64,000 nt of DNA from Algibacter pacificus (GCF_008033385.1 NZ_VOGY01000009.1:1-64000), one strand, 5' to 3'. Shown: positions 9,399 through 17,759, counted from the first letter of the stretch. The notes: generated by a model from the letters alone, not told the origin. Made by a program: numbers and translations.

Positions 9399-9473
9399 GG
9401 TGGTTGTAGCTCAGCTGGTTAGAGCATTGGTTTGTGGTACCAAGGGTCGCCGGTTCGAATCCGGTCTTCCACC
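9399..9473 (+). tRNA. tRNA-His (GTG anticodon)
   Basis: Cloverleaf with the extra G(-1) at 9399 opposite C73 that marks tRNA-His, T8, the D-arm GCTC/GAGC, anticodon stem TTGGT/ACCAA with loop TTGTGGT (anticodon GTG at 9434-9436), and T-arm GCCGG/CCGGT around TTCGAAT. CCA is not encoded. Oddity: acceptor positions 5:68 and 6:67 are both T opposite T; the other five pairs are Watson-Crick. It is a single tRNA gene with its own promoter and a strong terminator 7 bp downstream. Confidence 0.96.
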
Positions 9474-9480
9474 CAAAAAT

Positions 9481-9513
9481 AAAAGCCTTTCAATTTCTTG
9501 AAAGGCTTTTTTT
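9481..9513 (+). terminator. intrinsic terminator after tRNA-His (works both ways)
   Basis: Perfect 13-bp stem (9481-9493 with 9498-9510), TTTC loop and a T run (7 T in all, 9507-9513). The A run on the other side lets it also end the minus-strand M28 peptidase gene. Confidence 0.92.
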
Positions 9514-9535
9514 GTGGATTTAAGTGAATCTAATT

Positions 9536-10540
9536 TTAGTTAAGTTTAATTCGTTCTGCACGATTTGCTATATTCCATGCTGTATAGAATACTAATCGAG
9601 CACGAGTTTCTAATAAATCGTATCTAATTTTATCAGGTGTGTCACTTGGTTTATGGTAATCGGCATGTGTACCATTAAAATAGAATATTACAGGAATATT
9701 ATTTTTAGCAAAGTTGTAATGATCCGATCTGTAATAGAAACGGTTCGGGTCGTTTTCGTCATTATAAGTATAATCGAATTCTATTTTGGTATATTCTTTA
9801 TTTACAGCTTCCGAGATATCGTGTAATTCTTGACTTAGTTTATCTGCACCAATTAAATAAAGGTAGTTTGGGTTATCTTCATGTTTCGGATCTACGCGAC
9901 CAATCATATCTATATTTAAATCAGCTACTGTGTTCGCTAAAGGGAAAATAGGATCTACATCGGCATAATACCGAGAACCGTACAGACCAAGTTCTTCACC
10001 AGTAACATGTAAAAATAAAATAGAACGTTTTGGACCAAAACCCTTATCGGCAGCTTTTTTAAAAGCTTCAGCAATTTCCATTACTGCAACTGTTCCCGAG
10101 CCATCGTCATCAGCACCATTATTAATCTCACCATTTTTGGATATACCAATATGATCTAAATGAGCCGAAACAATGATAATTTCATCTGGTTTTTCAGTCC
10201 CTTTAATATAGGCTAAAACATTTTCAGAAGGTTTTATACCATCTTTAAAAAAGGATGCTGGAATCTCTTGAAAATAATCGCCATCAGCAATAGGAGAGGG
10301 AATACCATTCGCTGCATATCCCTGCTTTATAAACTCTATAGCTTTCTTTTGGCCAGGTTCACCTGTTCGGCGCCCTTCATACGCATCCGAGGCATAAGTG
10401 TAAAGCATATCCTTTAATTCTGATGCCGTTATTGTTTTAGCAAAAGTTTTGGCATTAGCCATAGTTTTTGCTTCGCTTTGAGCGCTACTACAGTTCATTA
10501 GTAAGAACATCACTAAACATAGTGGAAGTAATTTTTTCAT
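9536..10540 (-). CDS. M28 family zinc peptidase, lipoprotein
   Basis: Exported aminopeptidase-like zinc enzyme of 334 aa anchored as a lipoprotein: the signal peptide ends in LLMNC with Cys17 as the lipidated residue. M28 metal ligands can be followed in order: SAHLDHIG (His), NGADDDGSGT (bridging Asp), TGEELGLYG (catalytic Glu-Glu), NIDMIGRVD (Asp) and a C-terminal HADYHKPSDT (His). The PA-domain insert seen in larger relatives is absent. It is likely a periplasmic or surface peptide-degrading enzyme. Monocistronic, sharing the bidirectional terminator at 9481. Confidence 0.9.
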   Translation of the reverse strand: MKKLLPLCLVMFLLMNCSSAQSEAKTMANAKTFAKTITASELKDMLYTYASDAYEGRRTGEPGQKKAIEFIKQGYAANGIPSPIADGDYFQEIPASFFKDGIKPSENVLAYIKGTEKPDEIIIVSAHLDHIGISKNGEINNGADDDGSGTVAVMEIAEAFKKAADKGFGPKRSILFLHVTGEELGLYGSRYYADVDPIFPLANTVADLNIDMIGRVDPKHEDNPNYLYLIGADKLSQELHDISEAVNKEYTKIEFDYTYNDENDPNRFYYRSDHYNFAKNNIPVIFYFNGTHADYHKPSDTPDKIRYDLLETRARLVFYTAWNIANRAERIKLN

Positions 10541-10585
10541 AAAAATTGATTTTATCTGCTAAGATATTATAAAATTAAAAATCGA

Positions 10586-10620
10586 CACAGCCCAAGCTAA
10601 ATAATTTAACTTGGGCTGTG
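10586..10620 (-). terminator. hairpin terminator for the heptad-repeat protein gene
   Basis: Eleven-base-pair perfect stem CACAGCCCAAG / CTTGGGCTGTG with a 13-nt AT-rich loop. On the minus strand it is followed by a T-rich but interrupted tail. It lies about 50 bp after the gene ending at 10672. Confidence 0.7.
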
Positions 10621-10671
10621 CATCTAAAATTTCTTTATTATAAAGAGCAATATTATGCTTTAAATATATTC

Positions 10672-11208
10672 TTAAAACTCAATATCTTCTAGGTCCGATT
10701 CGTTGATTTCCATATCATCTTCAAGAATCTCTAAGTCTTTTTCGTTAATTTCTAACTTTTCAGTTTTGATATTTAATTTAGGATCATTCTCCTCTAAGTG
10801 CTCTGTTTGAATATCTAATTCGGAGTCATCAATTTCTAATTCAGCATCATCAAATTCTAAGTCTGTATCATCAATTTCTAAATCTTCTATTTCTAAGCTT
10901 TCTAATTCATCTATGGCTTCTGCTTCAGACTCCACTTCTTTAGCTTCAATAATTTCTGTGCTAGCAACTTCAGTTTCTGTAAAAACAGATTTGTAAGTTA
11001 CAATAGCTAAAGCCGCAATGGTTAATAGAAACGAAAACTGAATTATTTTTTTTACTTCACCAGTCTTTTTAGAGAGATAAAAAGCCACGCCTCCAAAAAT
11101 AAGCGCTGCCGCCGCAGGAAAAATAGCTAAGTTAGAAATAGGTAATACCGAAAAGATAATAGCAAAAACCGATGCTATTACCGCTAGTATGGTGAATATC
11201 TTTTTCAT
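10672..11208 (-). CDS. membrane protein with acidic heptad-repeat tail
   Basis: I do not recognise a named family. The 178-aa protein has three hydrophobic segments (about residues 4-22, 26-46 and 56-73), then a charged linker rich in Glu, then an uninterrupted array of ten 7-residue repeats from residue 109 to the final residue 178. The repeats follow the pattern [acidic/H/K]-[L/M]-[E/D/N]-[I/F]-x-x-x: for example DLEIDDT, DLEFDDA, ELEIDDS, KLNIKTE, KLEINEK, DMEINES. Leu or Met occupies position 2 in all ten and Ile or Phe position 4 in eight. The tail is strongly acidic and could bind cations or act as an extended scaffold; that is inference. Its terminator is at 10586; a DUF3108 gene lies 51 bp upstream on the same strand. 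Confidence 0.8.
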   Translation of the reverse strand: MKKIFTILAVIASVFAIIFSVLPISNLAIFPAAAALIFGGVAFYLSKKTGEVKKIIQFSFLLTIAALAIVTYKSVFTETEVASTEIIEAKEVESEAEAIDELESLEIEDLEIDDTDLEFDDAELEIDDSELDIQTEHLEENDPKLNIKTEKLEINEKDLEILEDDMEINESDLEDIEF

Positions 11209-11259
11209 GGGTTATATGTTTTTTGTATTTGGTAATTAAAAATAAGTAAAAAAAAGCCG

Positions 11260-12024
11260 TTAGTTTTTTAAACCTGTAGCCGATTTAATTTTCAATTCGC
11301 CATTTCCAACCGGTATTTTAAATTTACCATAAACCGGAATTTTATTTTCATCGGCGGTTAACCATAAAAAGTTACTCGATCCCTCTAAACCACTGGCACT
11401 CCCTGCACCAATAGATAGTTTGTAGCAAACTTTACTACCAATAGCAGTAGAAATGGTTTCTTTACCTAAATAAGTAATCTTACCGTTAAATTCTTTTCTA
11501 TCAAAAATAATGTTTAAGCTTTTGCTGCTTCCTGTGCTCATGCTAGCATAATCAAACAAACGAATGTAATATAGCGCCGAAACAATATCTTTTGTACCAC
11601 TATTAATAGAAACCGTTTTGTTTTCTACCCAATTATTCTTTTTAGTTTGTACCGTTTTAACCGTATTAGATTTGTGGCTAAACGTGTATTTCATGGCTTT
11701 GTAATAGCCACCCTCGTTAATATCTCGTTTATATAAATAAGGTGTTAAAGTTTTTGGATTTACATAACTTTCATACAAATCTCTAATTTTAAAAAAGTTG
11801 TCCCATTTGCTGTAAGTAACAGCAGTGGTTTTTAAGCGCATTAAAGTCGCTTTAGAGGTTTTTACACTAGAGGTTTCCATGGTAACCTGCGCAATATCGG
11901 TTAAAATACCCGACATGTTGTACGATGCCGTATAAACTAACTTTTCATTAGGAGCAATCGCATTATTCTGTGCCTGTGTGGCTATTGTAAAAAATAAAGC
12001 TATAAATAAGGTTAAACGCATCAT
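11260..12024 (-). CDS. DUF3108 domain-containing secreted protein
   Basis: Exported protein of about 254 aa, mature form likely periplasmic. After the signal peptide MMRLTLFIALFFTIATQAQ comes the DUF3108 pattern (NEKLVYTASYNMSGILTDIAQVTMET ... KWDNFFKIRDLYESYVNPKTLTPYLYKRDINEGGYYKAMKYTF ... DIVSALYYIR ... WLTADENKIPVYGKFKIPVGNGELKI). The frame is open from an ATG at 12057, but starting at 12024 gives a clean signal peptide and leaves room for a leader after a minus-strand -7 element TATTTTTG at 12081-12074. The family has no known biochemical function. It probably shares a transcript with the heptad-repeat gene 51 bp downstream. Confidence 0.82.
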   Translation of the reverse strand: MMRLTLFIALFFTIATQAQNNAIAPNEKLVYTASYNMSGILTDIAQVTMETSSVKTSKATLMRLKTTAVTYSKWDNFFKIRDLYESYVNPKTLTPYLYKRDINEGGYYKAMKYTFSHKSNTVKTVQTKKNNWVENKTVSINSGTKDIVSALYYIRLFDYASMSTGSSKSLNIIFDRKEFNGKITYLGKETISTAIGSKVCYKLSIGAGSASGLEGSSNFLWLTADENKIPVYGKFKIPVGNGELKIKSATGLKN

Positions 12025-12193
12025 ACGTAATTTTGTTTTAATGTTATAACGTGGCATAAATCATTTATTGTGCCAAAAATACAACAAGCAAAATATTATA
12101 GCACATTTAATTTATAAATTATTAGTGTATCGGACTGTAACAAATTAAAGAAACCACCGTCATATAAATATCAATCAACAAAATAAAATAATC

Positions 12194-12532
12194 ATGAAAA
12201 AAGATAAGCAACTCCTTATCCTCACACATTTAAGTCAATTAATTTGTTTGGTAACAGGCTTCGGAAGTTTACTACTCCCGTTAATTTTATGGCTAGTAAA
12301 TAAAGATAAAGTAGATCAAATGGACGCACACGGAAAAAGCATCATCAACTTTCAACTCAGTTTAATTATTTGGTTTGTCATTTGCGTCCCGCTAATATTA
12401 TTGTTTGGTTTAGGGCTACTCGGGTTTCTAGTTTTAGGAATTCTGTCTATTATTTTACCCATAGTAAATGCACTAAAAGTAAGCCGTGGCGAAACACCTG
12501 CATATCCATTCACACTTCATATTATCTCTTAA
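12194..12532 (+). CDS. DUF4870 domain-containing membrane protein
   Basis: Small inner-membrane protein of 112 aa with about three hydrophobic segments. It shows the DUF4870 signature: 'LTHLSQL' at the start, 'PLILWLVNKDKVDQMDAHGKSIINFQLSLIIW' in the middle and 'PIVNALKVSRGETPAYPFTLHII' at the end. Function unknown (the family resembles Tic20-like membrane proteins). It is a single gene followed by its own terminator at 12560. Confidence 0.88.
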   Translation: MKKDKQLLILTHLSQLICLVTGFGSLLLPLILWLVNKDKVDQMDAHGKSIINFQLSLIIWFVICVPLILLFGLGLLGFLVLGILSIILPIVNALKVSRGETPAYPFTLHIIS

Positions 12533-12559
12533 TTTTATTAGTTATTAATTAGAGATTAT

Positions 12560-12593
12560 AAAACGTTTGCTATTTAAGTGAACGTTTTTTTTG
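12560..12593 (+). terminator. intrinsic terminator of the DUF4870 gene
   Basis: Stem AAAACGTT / AACGTTTT (12560-12567 with 12581-12588) and a T run, 27 bp after the stop codon. Confidence 0.8.
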
Positions 12594-12597
12594 TTTT

Positions 12598-12691
12598 GGG
12601 CGTTACCCTCCGGGTCAGGCTTTCCGTTGCAAGTCCTCGCACCCCGATTACATCAGGGGTGCTGTGGGCTTTCCACTGCAATCCTTAACGC
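12598..12691. repeat. structured intergenic repeat, copy A
   Basis: A GC-rich 94-bp island in AT-rich surroundings. It is bounded by short inverted ends, GCGTTA at 12600-12605 and TAACGC at 12686-12691, and has an inner hairpin CACCCC / GGGGTG (12640-12645 and 12656-12661). It shares blocks with copy B at 43930: GGCGTTACC, GGGTC(A/G)GGCTTTC and CAATCC(C/T)TAACGC, in the same order and spacing, while the central hairpin differs. A 66-codon open frame crossing it is low-complexity in composition and I do not call it a gene. It lies between two terminators (12560, 12761). Confidence 0.75.
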
Positions 12692-12760
12692 GGGCGTGTG
12701 GCTATGGGGTTTTCTAAAAAAAGACATTTGTTTTTTAACCGCTAGCAAATCGTATAAATC

Positions 12761-12799
12761 AAAAAAAGGCTATCCGAATATAACCGGATAACCTTTTTT
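12761..12799 (-). terminator. intrinsic terminator of dnaN (bidirectional form)
   Basis: Long stem AAAAAAAGG-C-TATCCG / CGGATA-A-CCTTTTTT with one mismatch and an 8-nt loop, 34 bp past the dnaN stop on the minus strand. Confidence 0.85.
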
Positions 12800-12832
12800 A
12801 TCAATTTAGAATGGTATTATTATATTTTTATT

Positions 12833-13951
12833 TTAGCCGTTTAACATTACAGGCATGACTAGCATGGTAATACGTTCGCCCTCATCCAAACCATCAACAG
12901 GGGTTAAAATACCAGCGCGGTTAGGCATGCTCATTTCTAGTTGCACTTCATCAGAACCTAAATTGTTTAACATTTCGGTTAAAAAACGAGAGTTAAAACC
13001 AATTTGCATATCATCACCTTGGTAAGCACAAGTTAAACGTTCTTCGGCTTTGTTGCTGTAATCAACATCTTCAGCAGAAATATTTAATTCCGCCCCCGCA
13101 ATTTTTAAACGAATTTGATGCGTGGTTTTGTTAGAGAAAATACTAACACGACGCACAGAATTTAAAAATTGAGTTCTATCAATCGCTAATTTATTTGGGT
13201 TTTCCTTTGGGATTACCGCTTCATAATTCGGGTATTTCCCATCAATTAAACGACAAATTAATTCCGAATTCTCAAAAGTAAACTTCGCATTACTGTCGTT
13301 GTATTCAATAGTCACTTCATCTTCACTACCCGCTAAAATGCCTTTTAATAAATTTAAAGGTTTTTTAGGCATAATAAATTCTGCTACTTGGTTAGCTTGT
13401 ATATCAGCACGAGTATATTTTACCAATTTGTGTGCGTCGGTTGCAACAAAAGTTAAGCCTTCGGTAGAAAACTGAAAAAACACACCGCTCATCACCGGAC
13501 GTAAATCATCATTTCCAGCAGCAAAAATAGTTTTGCTAATCGCTGTTGCTAAAACATCACCAAGAATAATGGTTTTACTTGGGTCTTCTAAAGCGACTGC
13601 TTTTGGAAACTCATTACCATCAGCATAAGCTAAAGCATATTTACCGTGGTTCGAGCTAATTTCAATGGTATTATTATCTTCAACAACAAATGTTAGAGGT
13701 TGCTCTGGGAAAGTTTTTAAAGTATCTAATAACAAACGCGCAGGAATAGCAACACTACCTTCGCTATCACTTTCAACATCTAAGGTAGAAGCCATTGTGG
13801 TTTCTAAATCACTAGCCGAAACCGTCAGTTTATTATGGTCTAATTCAAATAAAAAATTATCTAAAATAGGTAAGGTGTTCGAACTGTTAATAACACCACC
13901 TAAAACCTGTAATTGTTTTAATAAATAAGTACTTGATACTATAAATTTCAT
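12833..13951 (-). CDS. dnaN: DNA polymerase III sliding clamp (beta subunit)
   Basis: Ring-shaped clamp that tethers DNA polymerase III to DNA. The length, 372 aa, is that of bacterial beta clamps, with three clamp domains of roughly 125 residues each. Recognisable stretches are 'LPILDNFLFEL', 'ATDAHKLVKYT' in the middle domain, 'SRFLTEMLNNL' and the C-terminal 'PVDGLDEGERITMLVMPVMLNG', including the VMPVML hydrophobic end near the partner-binding cleft. It stands apart from any replication-origin genes here and is followed by its own terminator. Confidence 0.97.
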   Translation of the reverse strand: MKFIVSSTYLLKQLQVLGGVINSSNTLPILDNFLFELDHNKLTVSASDLETTMASTLDVESDSEGSVAIPARLLLDTLKTFPEQPLTFVVEDNNTIEISSNHGKYALAYADGNEFPKAVALEDPSKTIILGDVLATAISKTIFAAGNDDLRPVMSGVFFQFSTEGLTFVATDAHKLVKYTRADIQANQVAEFIMPKKPLNLLKGILAGSEDEVTIEYNDSNAKFTFENSELICRLIDGKYPNYEAVIPKENPNKLAIDRTQFLNSVRRVSIFSNKTTHQIRLKIAGAELNISAEDVDYSNKAEERLTCAYQGDDMQIGFNSRFLTEMLNNLGSDEVQLEMSMPNRAGILTPVDGLDEGERITMLVMPVMLNG

Positions 13952-14123
13952 GAGTTGAAGTATATTTTTTAGAGGTTAAATGCCACATTTATTATATCAT
14001 TCTAAACAGGAACTTGCAGGTTTAGTAATAAAAGGTTCATTTATTAACTTTATTTAATTTGTAAATATGCTATTTACAAATATATTCTATATGTCTTATA
14101 TTAAGAAACAAACTTATTAACAT

Positions 14124-16508
14124 TTAAGAAGCGTATTTTTTGTTTCTGAAGTAATTAAAGATAAAACTAAATATCACTAGTAATGCTAGTGGTAACAAGG
14201 TGTTTATAAGTTGCCATTTGGTTTTTTCGGCGGCAATTTTTTGCTGATTTAAAAAGGCAACGGCAATTTCTTTCGATCTAATGTTTATAAGTCCATTATC
14301 GTCCAGTAGATAATTTACCGTATTCAGTAAAAATTCTTTGTTGCCGTAGTTTTTACCAGTCCACCTATCAAAACCTAACTCTTGAGGTATATTTTTAACC
14401 ACATCGTTTTTAATAACGTCGCCATCGGCAATAATGACCATTTTAGTAGCCAGGCTTTTGTCCATGTCGTTATCAAGTTTAAAAGGTTTAATTCGGTTAC
14501 TATAAACCGAAGGAAATTCACCTTCCAATAAAACCGCTACATTTTGTTTGCCTTTGTTAAAATCGGCAGGATTTTGTTCTTTGGTAACTAAGTCTAAACT
14601 AATTTTTCGTGGCGTACCTTCCAGTCGGGTTAGCGGTGCTGTTTCTAAAAGAATGGTTTTTTTAAGTCCATTTTTAAGCGTGTCTATTGGGTTGGCAAAA
14701 TCAAATTTCACCAAGTCTAAATTATTTACAATAGGATGATTACTGTTCGAATTCCCGAAAGGTGAATACGGCCAACGTAAATTTTGAAATTGTGCCTGGC
14801 TACCTTCTCCCATAGCCAAAGTAATGGGGGCAGAATATAGCGAAGCTACTATGAGTGGATTAATACGTGCGCCATATTTAAAGAAAAAATCGGTTAAGTT
14901 TAAATCTCGGGGTACGGCATAATTTGTTCCCGAGGCATTGTATAAACTATCCTTTTCCATAGCAACGGCATCTATAAGCCAAAGACTTTTTCCACCATTC
15001 ATCGTATATTGATCTAAAACTAACTTTTCTTTTTCGGTAAAAGCTTCGGTGGGTTTAGCCGAAATTATTAAATCGAAAGCGTTTAATGCTTTTAATGTGT
15101 TTTGTGGGTGTTTGGCAACGCTATCTAAAGTAAAAGGTGCTATTAAATAATACTCGCCTAATTTTTTTACAAAATCGGCAATGTATTTATCTTCCAATTG
15201 TTGGTTCCCTTTTAAAATCGCTATTTTTTTGCGTTTTGGTTTAGTTAGTTTGCTAAAAGCATCGGCAAAAGCGTATTCTAAATGCTGAACCGAGTTGGTT
15301 ACTAGTTCTTGTTGATTGCTGCCTATTTTGTTTTTAATTAGCGGAATTGTTACGGTTTGGTTGTTGTAACTCGCCAAAGCCCACGGAAAAATAATAGCTT
15401 GAGTGGACGATCCGTTTTCTTGAACACGCATTTGCATGGGAGTTAAACCGCGTTGTGTAAGTTGTTTTATAATCACATCGCGATGGGCTTCATCTTCCAA
15501 CGGATTGAAAAAATTAAAAATAATATTCCCGTTTTCCGAAGCAAACTCTTCTAGCAATTGCTTGGTTTCGGTTTGCAGACGTCTAAATTCCGAAGGGAAA
15601 TTTTCGCCATCCAAAAAGATATCTATAATTAGAGGTGTTTCAACATGTTTTATAATATCTAAACTTGCGGTGCTTAAAGTATAGCGTGAATCTTTAGTAA
15701 GATCAAAACGTTTATGGGTGTTGTTTAGGGCGATATTCAAAATAAATAAACCAGCAAAAACTCCCGCCATTTGTAGCCATGATGTTTTGTGTAGTTTTTC
15801 GTTTTTAATGCCTTTAATGGTTATAAATATGAAAAAAATAGTAACACTTAAAAAGTATAAAATATCGCGTGTATCAATCACACCAAGACTCATACTTTTA
15901 TAATGGGAACTCATGCCTAATTGATCAATAAAAAAGCTAGAAGTAATATCGGCTAGGCCTTCAAAACCAATATAGAATAAGAAACATATAAAAACGGAAC
16001 TTATAAAAGCTACAATTTGGTTATCGGTAAAAATAGAAGTAAATACACCAATGGCGGTGTAGGCAGCTACTAAAAAAAGCAACCCAAAATAGGAGCCAAC
16101 TGTACTCCCAAAATCTAAATTTCCTTCCGGGTTTTCTAATTGATTTACAGTGTAAACATAAAGTAGTGTTGGAGCTAGTGCTATTAAAATTAAAATAAGA
16201 GCTCCAAAATATTTCCCCAATACAATCTGCGTGTGCGAAATGGGTTTTGTGAGTAAAAGTTCTAAAGTGCCTTGTTTTTTTTCATCGGAAAAACTGCGCA
16301 TAGTAACCGCAGGAATTAGGAAAATTAAAATCCAAGGCGCCAGTAAAAAGAAAGACGATAAATCGGCAAAGCCATAATCTAAAATATTAAAATCGCCTTT
16401 AAAAACCCATAAAAATAGTCCGTTTAGTAATAAAAAAATAGCAATTACTAAATACCCTATAGGCGATGCGAAAAATGCGTTTATTTCTTTTTTAAGTATG
16501 GAAAGCAT
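14124..16508 (-). CDS. GldF-GldG fusion, gliding-motility ABC transporter
   Basis: One continuous 794-codon frame contains two proteins that are usually encoded separately. Residues 1 to about 240 are GldF, an ABC-2 permease with six hydrophobic segments and the motif 'AVTMRSFSDEKKQGTLELLLTKPIS'. From about residue 246 it is GldG: a transmembrane segment (MAGVFAGLFILNIALN), then 'KRFDLTKDSRYTLS', a long extracytoplasmic domain of the GldG/ABC-type auxiliary family, and a C-terminal membrane helix (LLPLALLVIFSFIFNYF). With the ATPase GldA (elsewhere) these proteins support gliding and type IX secretion-dependent motility in Flavobacteriia. Two smaller genes (16555, 16878) lie just upstream on the same strand and may be co-transcribed. 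Confidence 0.92.
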   Translation of the reverse strand: MLSILKKEINAFFASPIGYLVIAIFLLLNGLFLWVFKGDFNILDYGFADLSSFFLLAPWILIFLIPAVTMRSFSDEKKQGTLELLLTKPISHTQIVLGKYFGALILILIALAPTLLYVYTVNQLENPEGNLDFGSTVGSYFGLLFLVAAYTAIGVFTSIFTDNQIVAFISSVFICFLFYIGFEGLADITSSFFIDQLGMSSHYKSMSLGVIDTRDILYFLSVTIFFIFITIKGIKNEKLHKTSWLQMAGVFAGLFILNIALNNTHKRFDLTKDSRYTLSTASLDIIKHVETPLIIDIFLDGENFPSEFRRLQTETKQLLEEFASENGNIIFNFFNPLEDEAHRDVIIKQLTQRGLTPMQMRVQENGSSTQAIIFPWALASYNNQTVTIPLIKNKIGSNQQELVTNSVQHLEYAFADAFSKLTKPKRKKIAILKGNQQLEDKYIADFVKKLGEYYLIAPFTLDSVAKHPQNTLKALNAFDLIISAKPTEAFTEKEKLVLDQYTMNGGKSLWLIDAVAMEKDSLYNASGTNYAVPRDLNLTDFFFKYGARINPLIVASLYSAPITLAMGEGSQAQFQNLRWPYSPFGNSNSNHPIVNNLDLVKFDFANPIDTLKNGLKKTILLETAPLTRLEGTPRKISLDLVTKEQNPADFNKGKQNVAVLLEGEFPSVYSNRIKPFKLDNDMDKSLATKMVIIADGDVIKNDVVKNIPQELGFDRWTGKNYGNKEFLLNTVNYLLDDNGLINIRSKEIAVAFLNQQKIAAEKTKWQLINTLLPLALLVIFSFIFNYFRNKKYAS

Positions 16509-16554
16509 GTGTTTTATTGCTATAGTAATAATTTAAAATAATTTATTTTCACGA

Positions 16555-16851
16555 TCAATCCAAAGTCTCTAATTTGTTAACGCTCCAAGCTTCTGGTCTT
16601 ATACTAAACAGTGGTTTTAATTGTTTCCAAAGCGTTCTAAATGCTTTCGATTGGCGATAGGCTTGCAATTGGCTATCACTTTCCCAATAGCTATAGGTGA
16701 AAAATACTGTTGGATTGTCTGTGGCTTGGTATAAAGCTAAAAACGTACAGCCATTAAACGCTCTAATTTCTGTTTTGTTGTTTTGAAATTTTTGTAAAAA
16801 AACATCAATATTTTGTTTGTAAAAACCCATTTTAACAATTCGGACTAACAT
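16555..16851 (-). CDS. antibiotic biosynthesis monooxygenase (ABM) fold protein
   Basis: A 98-aa dimeric alpha-beta barrel type protein. The pattern 'MLVRIVKMGF ... FLQKFQNNKTEIRAFNGCTFLALYQATDNPTVFFTYSYWESDSQLQAYRQSKAFRTLWKQLKPLFS' matches ABM/YdhR-like proteins: a first strand, a helix, the GC-x-F-L-x-L-Y strand, then the YWESxxxLxxYRxSxxF motif. The substrate is unknown. It sits 26 bp after the SAM hydrolase gene and 46 bp before gldFG, so the three are probably one transcript. Confidence 0.82.
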   Translation of the reverse strand: MLVRIVKMGFYKQNIDVFLQKFQNNKTEIRAFNGCTFLALYQATDNPTVFFTYSYWESDSQLQAYRQSKAFRTLWKQLKPLFSIRPEAWSVNKLETLD

Positions 16852-16877
16852 ATTTTACTGTTTTTGTAGTTTTTTAA

Positions 16878-17759
16878 TTAAAAGCGCTCGTCTAAGGCAA
16901 TATGCGTTTTTGTGGTATCAATGGGGGTGGAGGTGAAATTTACAGTCACCGTATCCATAATCCCTAAACCTAATAGTGTAGAGGCGCTTCCGTTAGTTTT
17001 GGGGTTACTTTTAAACAGGGCTATTTCCAAAAAACCACCCGAGTTAAACACGACTAATTTCCGACCTTCATCTTGTCGTTTTTCAATAGGAATATCAAAA
17101 TTTACAATGTCGCTATAATTTTTATGTATTTTTTTAAATTTATAACTCCTTGCCGATATTTCAAATTCACGTCCCTTTTGTATACTTTCAAAAAAGTTTC
17201 GTTTTATATTGGTAACCACATTGCCATAATTATCAATATAAATCACGCTACCAATAATTTGGGTTTGATCCTCTTTTACAAAAGGTTTTATGTTTTGTAT
17301 GGGCTTAATACTAGTTATTGTTTTTCCAATAACATCCAAAGTACCACCGCGAGCAATATGGCAAGCTACTTTAACAAACACATCCAGTACAGGGAAACTG
17401 CTTAATATTTTATCATGAATATTAATTTCTACAATTTTCTCGGGTACAATTTCCGAGCAAATCATACTCATAATACCATTATTGGCACAAATAAAATAAT
17501 GTCCATCCAGTTTAACGGCAATATGCTTATTCTCCGCGTTAATTTCCGAGTCGATACCAATAATATGAATGGTGCCTTTAGGAAAACTATTATAAGCGTT
17601 TTGGATAATATAAGCGGCCTCTGGAATATTAAAAGGCGATACATTATGCGAGATATCAACAATATTAACATCGGGCAACTCACTATAGATGGCGCCTTTG
17701 GTTGCGCCAGTAAAGTGGTCTTTTGGACCAAAATCCGAAGTTAAAGTGATAATTGCCAT
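16878..17759 (-). CDS. SAM hydrolase (SAM hydroxide adenosyltransferase) family protein
   Basis: Family formerly known as DUF62: cleaves S-adenosylmethionine to adenosine and methionine. The 293-aa protein starts with the diagnostic 'IITLTSDFGPKDHFTGATKGAIYSELPDVNIVDISHNVSPFNIPEAAYII' segment, with the Asp and His residues of the active site, and contains 'FICANNGIMSMIC' and the C-terminal domain segment 'IDNYGNVVTNIKRNFFE'. Cytoplasmic, no signal peptide. It is the first gene of a likely three-gene minus-strand unit with the ABM protein and gldFG. Its physiological role is not established. Confidence 0.9.
   Translation of the reverse strand: MAIITLTSDFGPKDHFTGATKGAIYSELPDVNIVDISHNVSPFNIPEAAYIIQNAYNSFPKGTIHIIGIDSEINAENKHIAVKLDGHYFICANNGIMSMICSEIVPEKIVEINIHDKILSSFPVLDVFVKVACHIARGGTLDVIGKTITSIKPIQNIKPFVKEDQTQIIGSVIYIDNYGNVVTNIKRNFFESIQKGREFEISARSYKFKKIHKNYSDIVNFDIPIEKRQDEGRKLVVFNSGGFLEIALFKSNPKTNGSASTLLGLGIMDTVTVNFTSTPIDTTKTHIALDERF

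Noticed and set aside
12591-12791. 66-codon open frame crossing the intergenic repeat copy A
   Set aside because: It covers two terminator-like structures and the repeat; its composition follows the repeat and not coding sequence.
17073-17744. Two open frames of about 110 codons antisense to the SAM hydrolase gene
   Set aside because: They are shadows of a clearly conserved family member; their translations are low in conserved motif and rich in Asn/Ile as expected for antisense of this gene.
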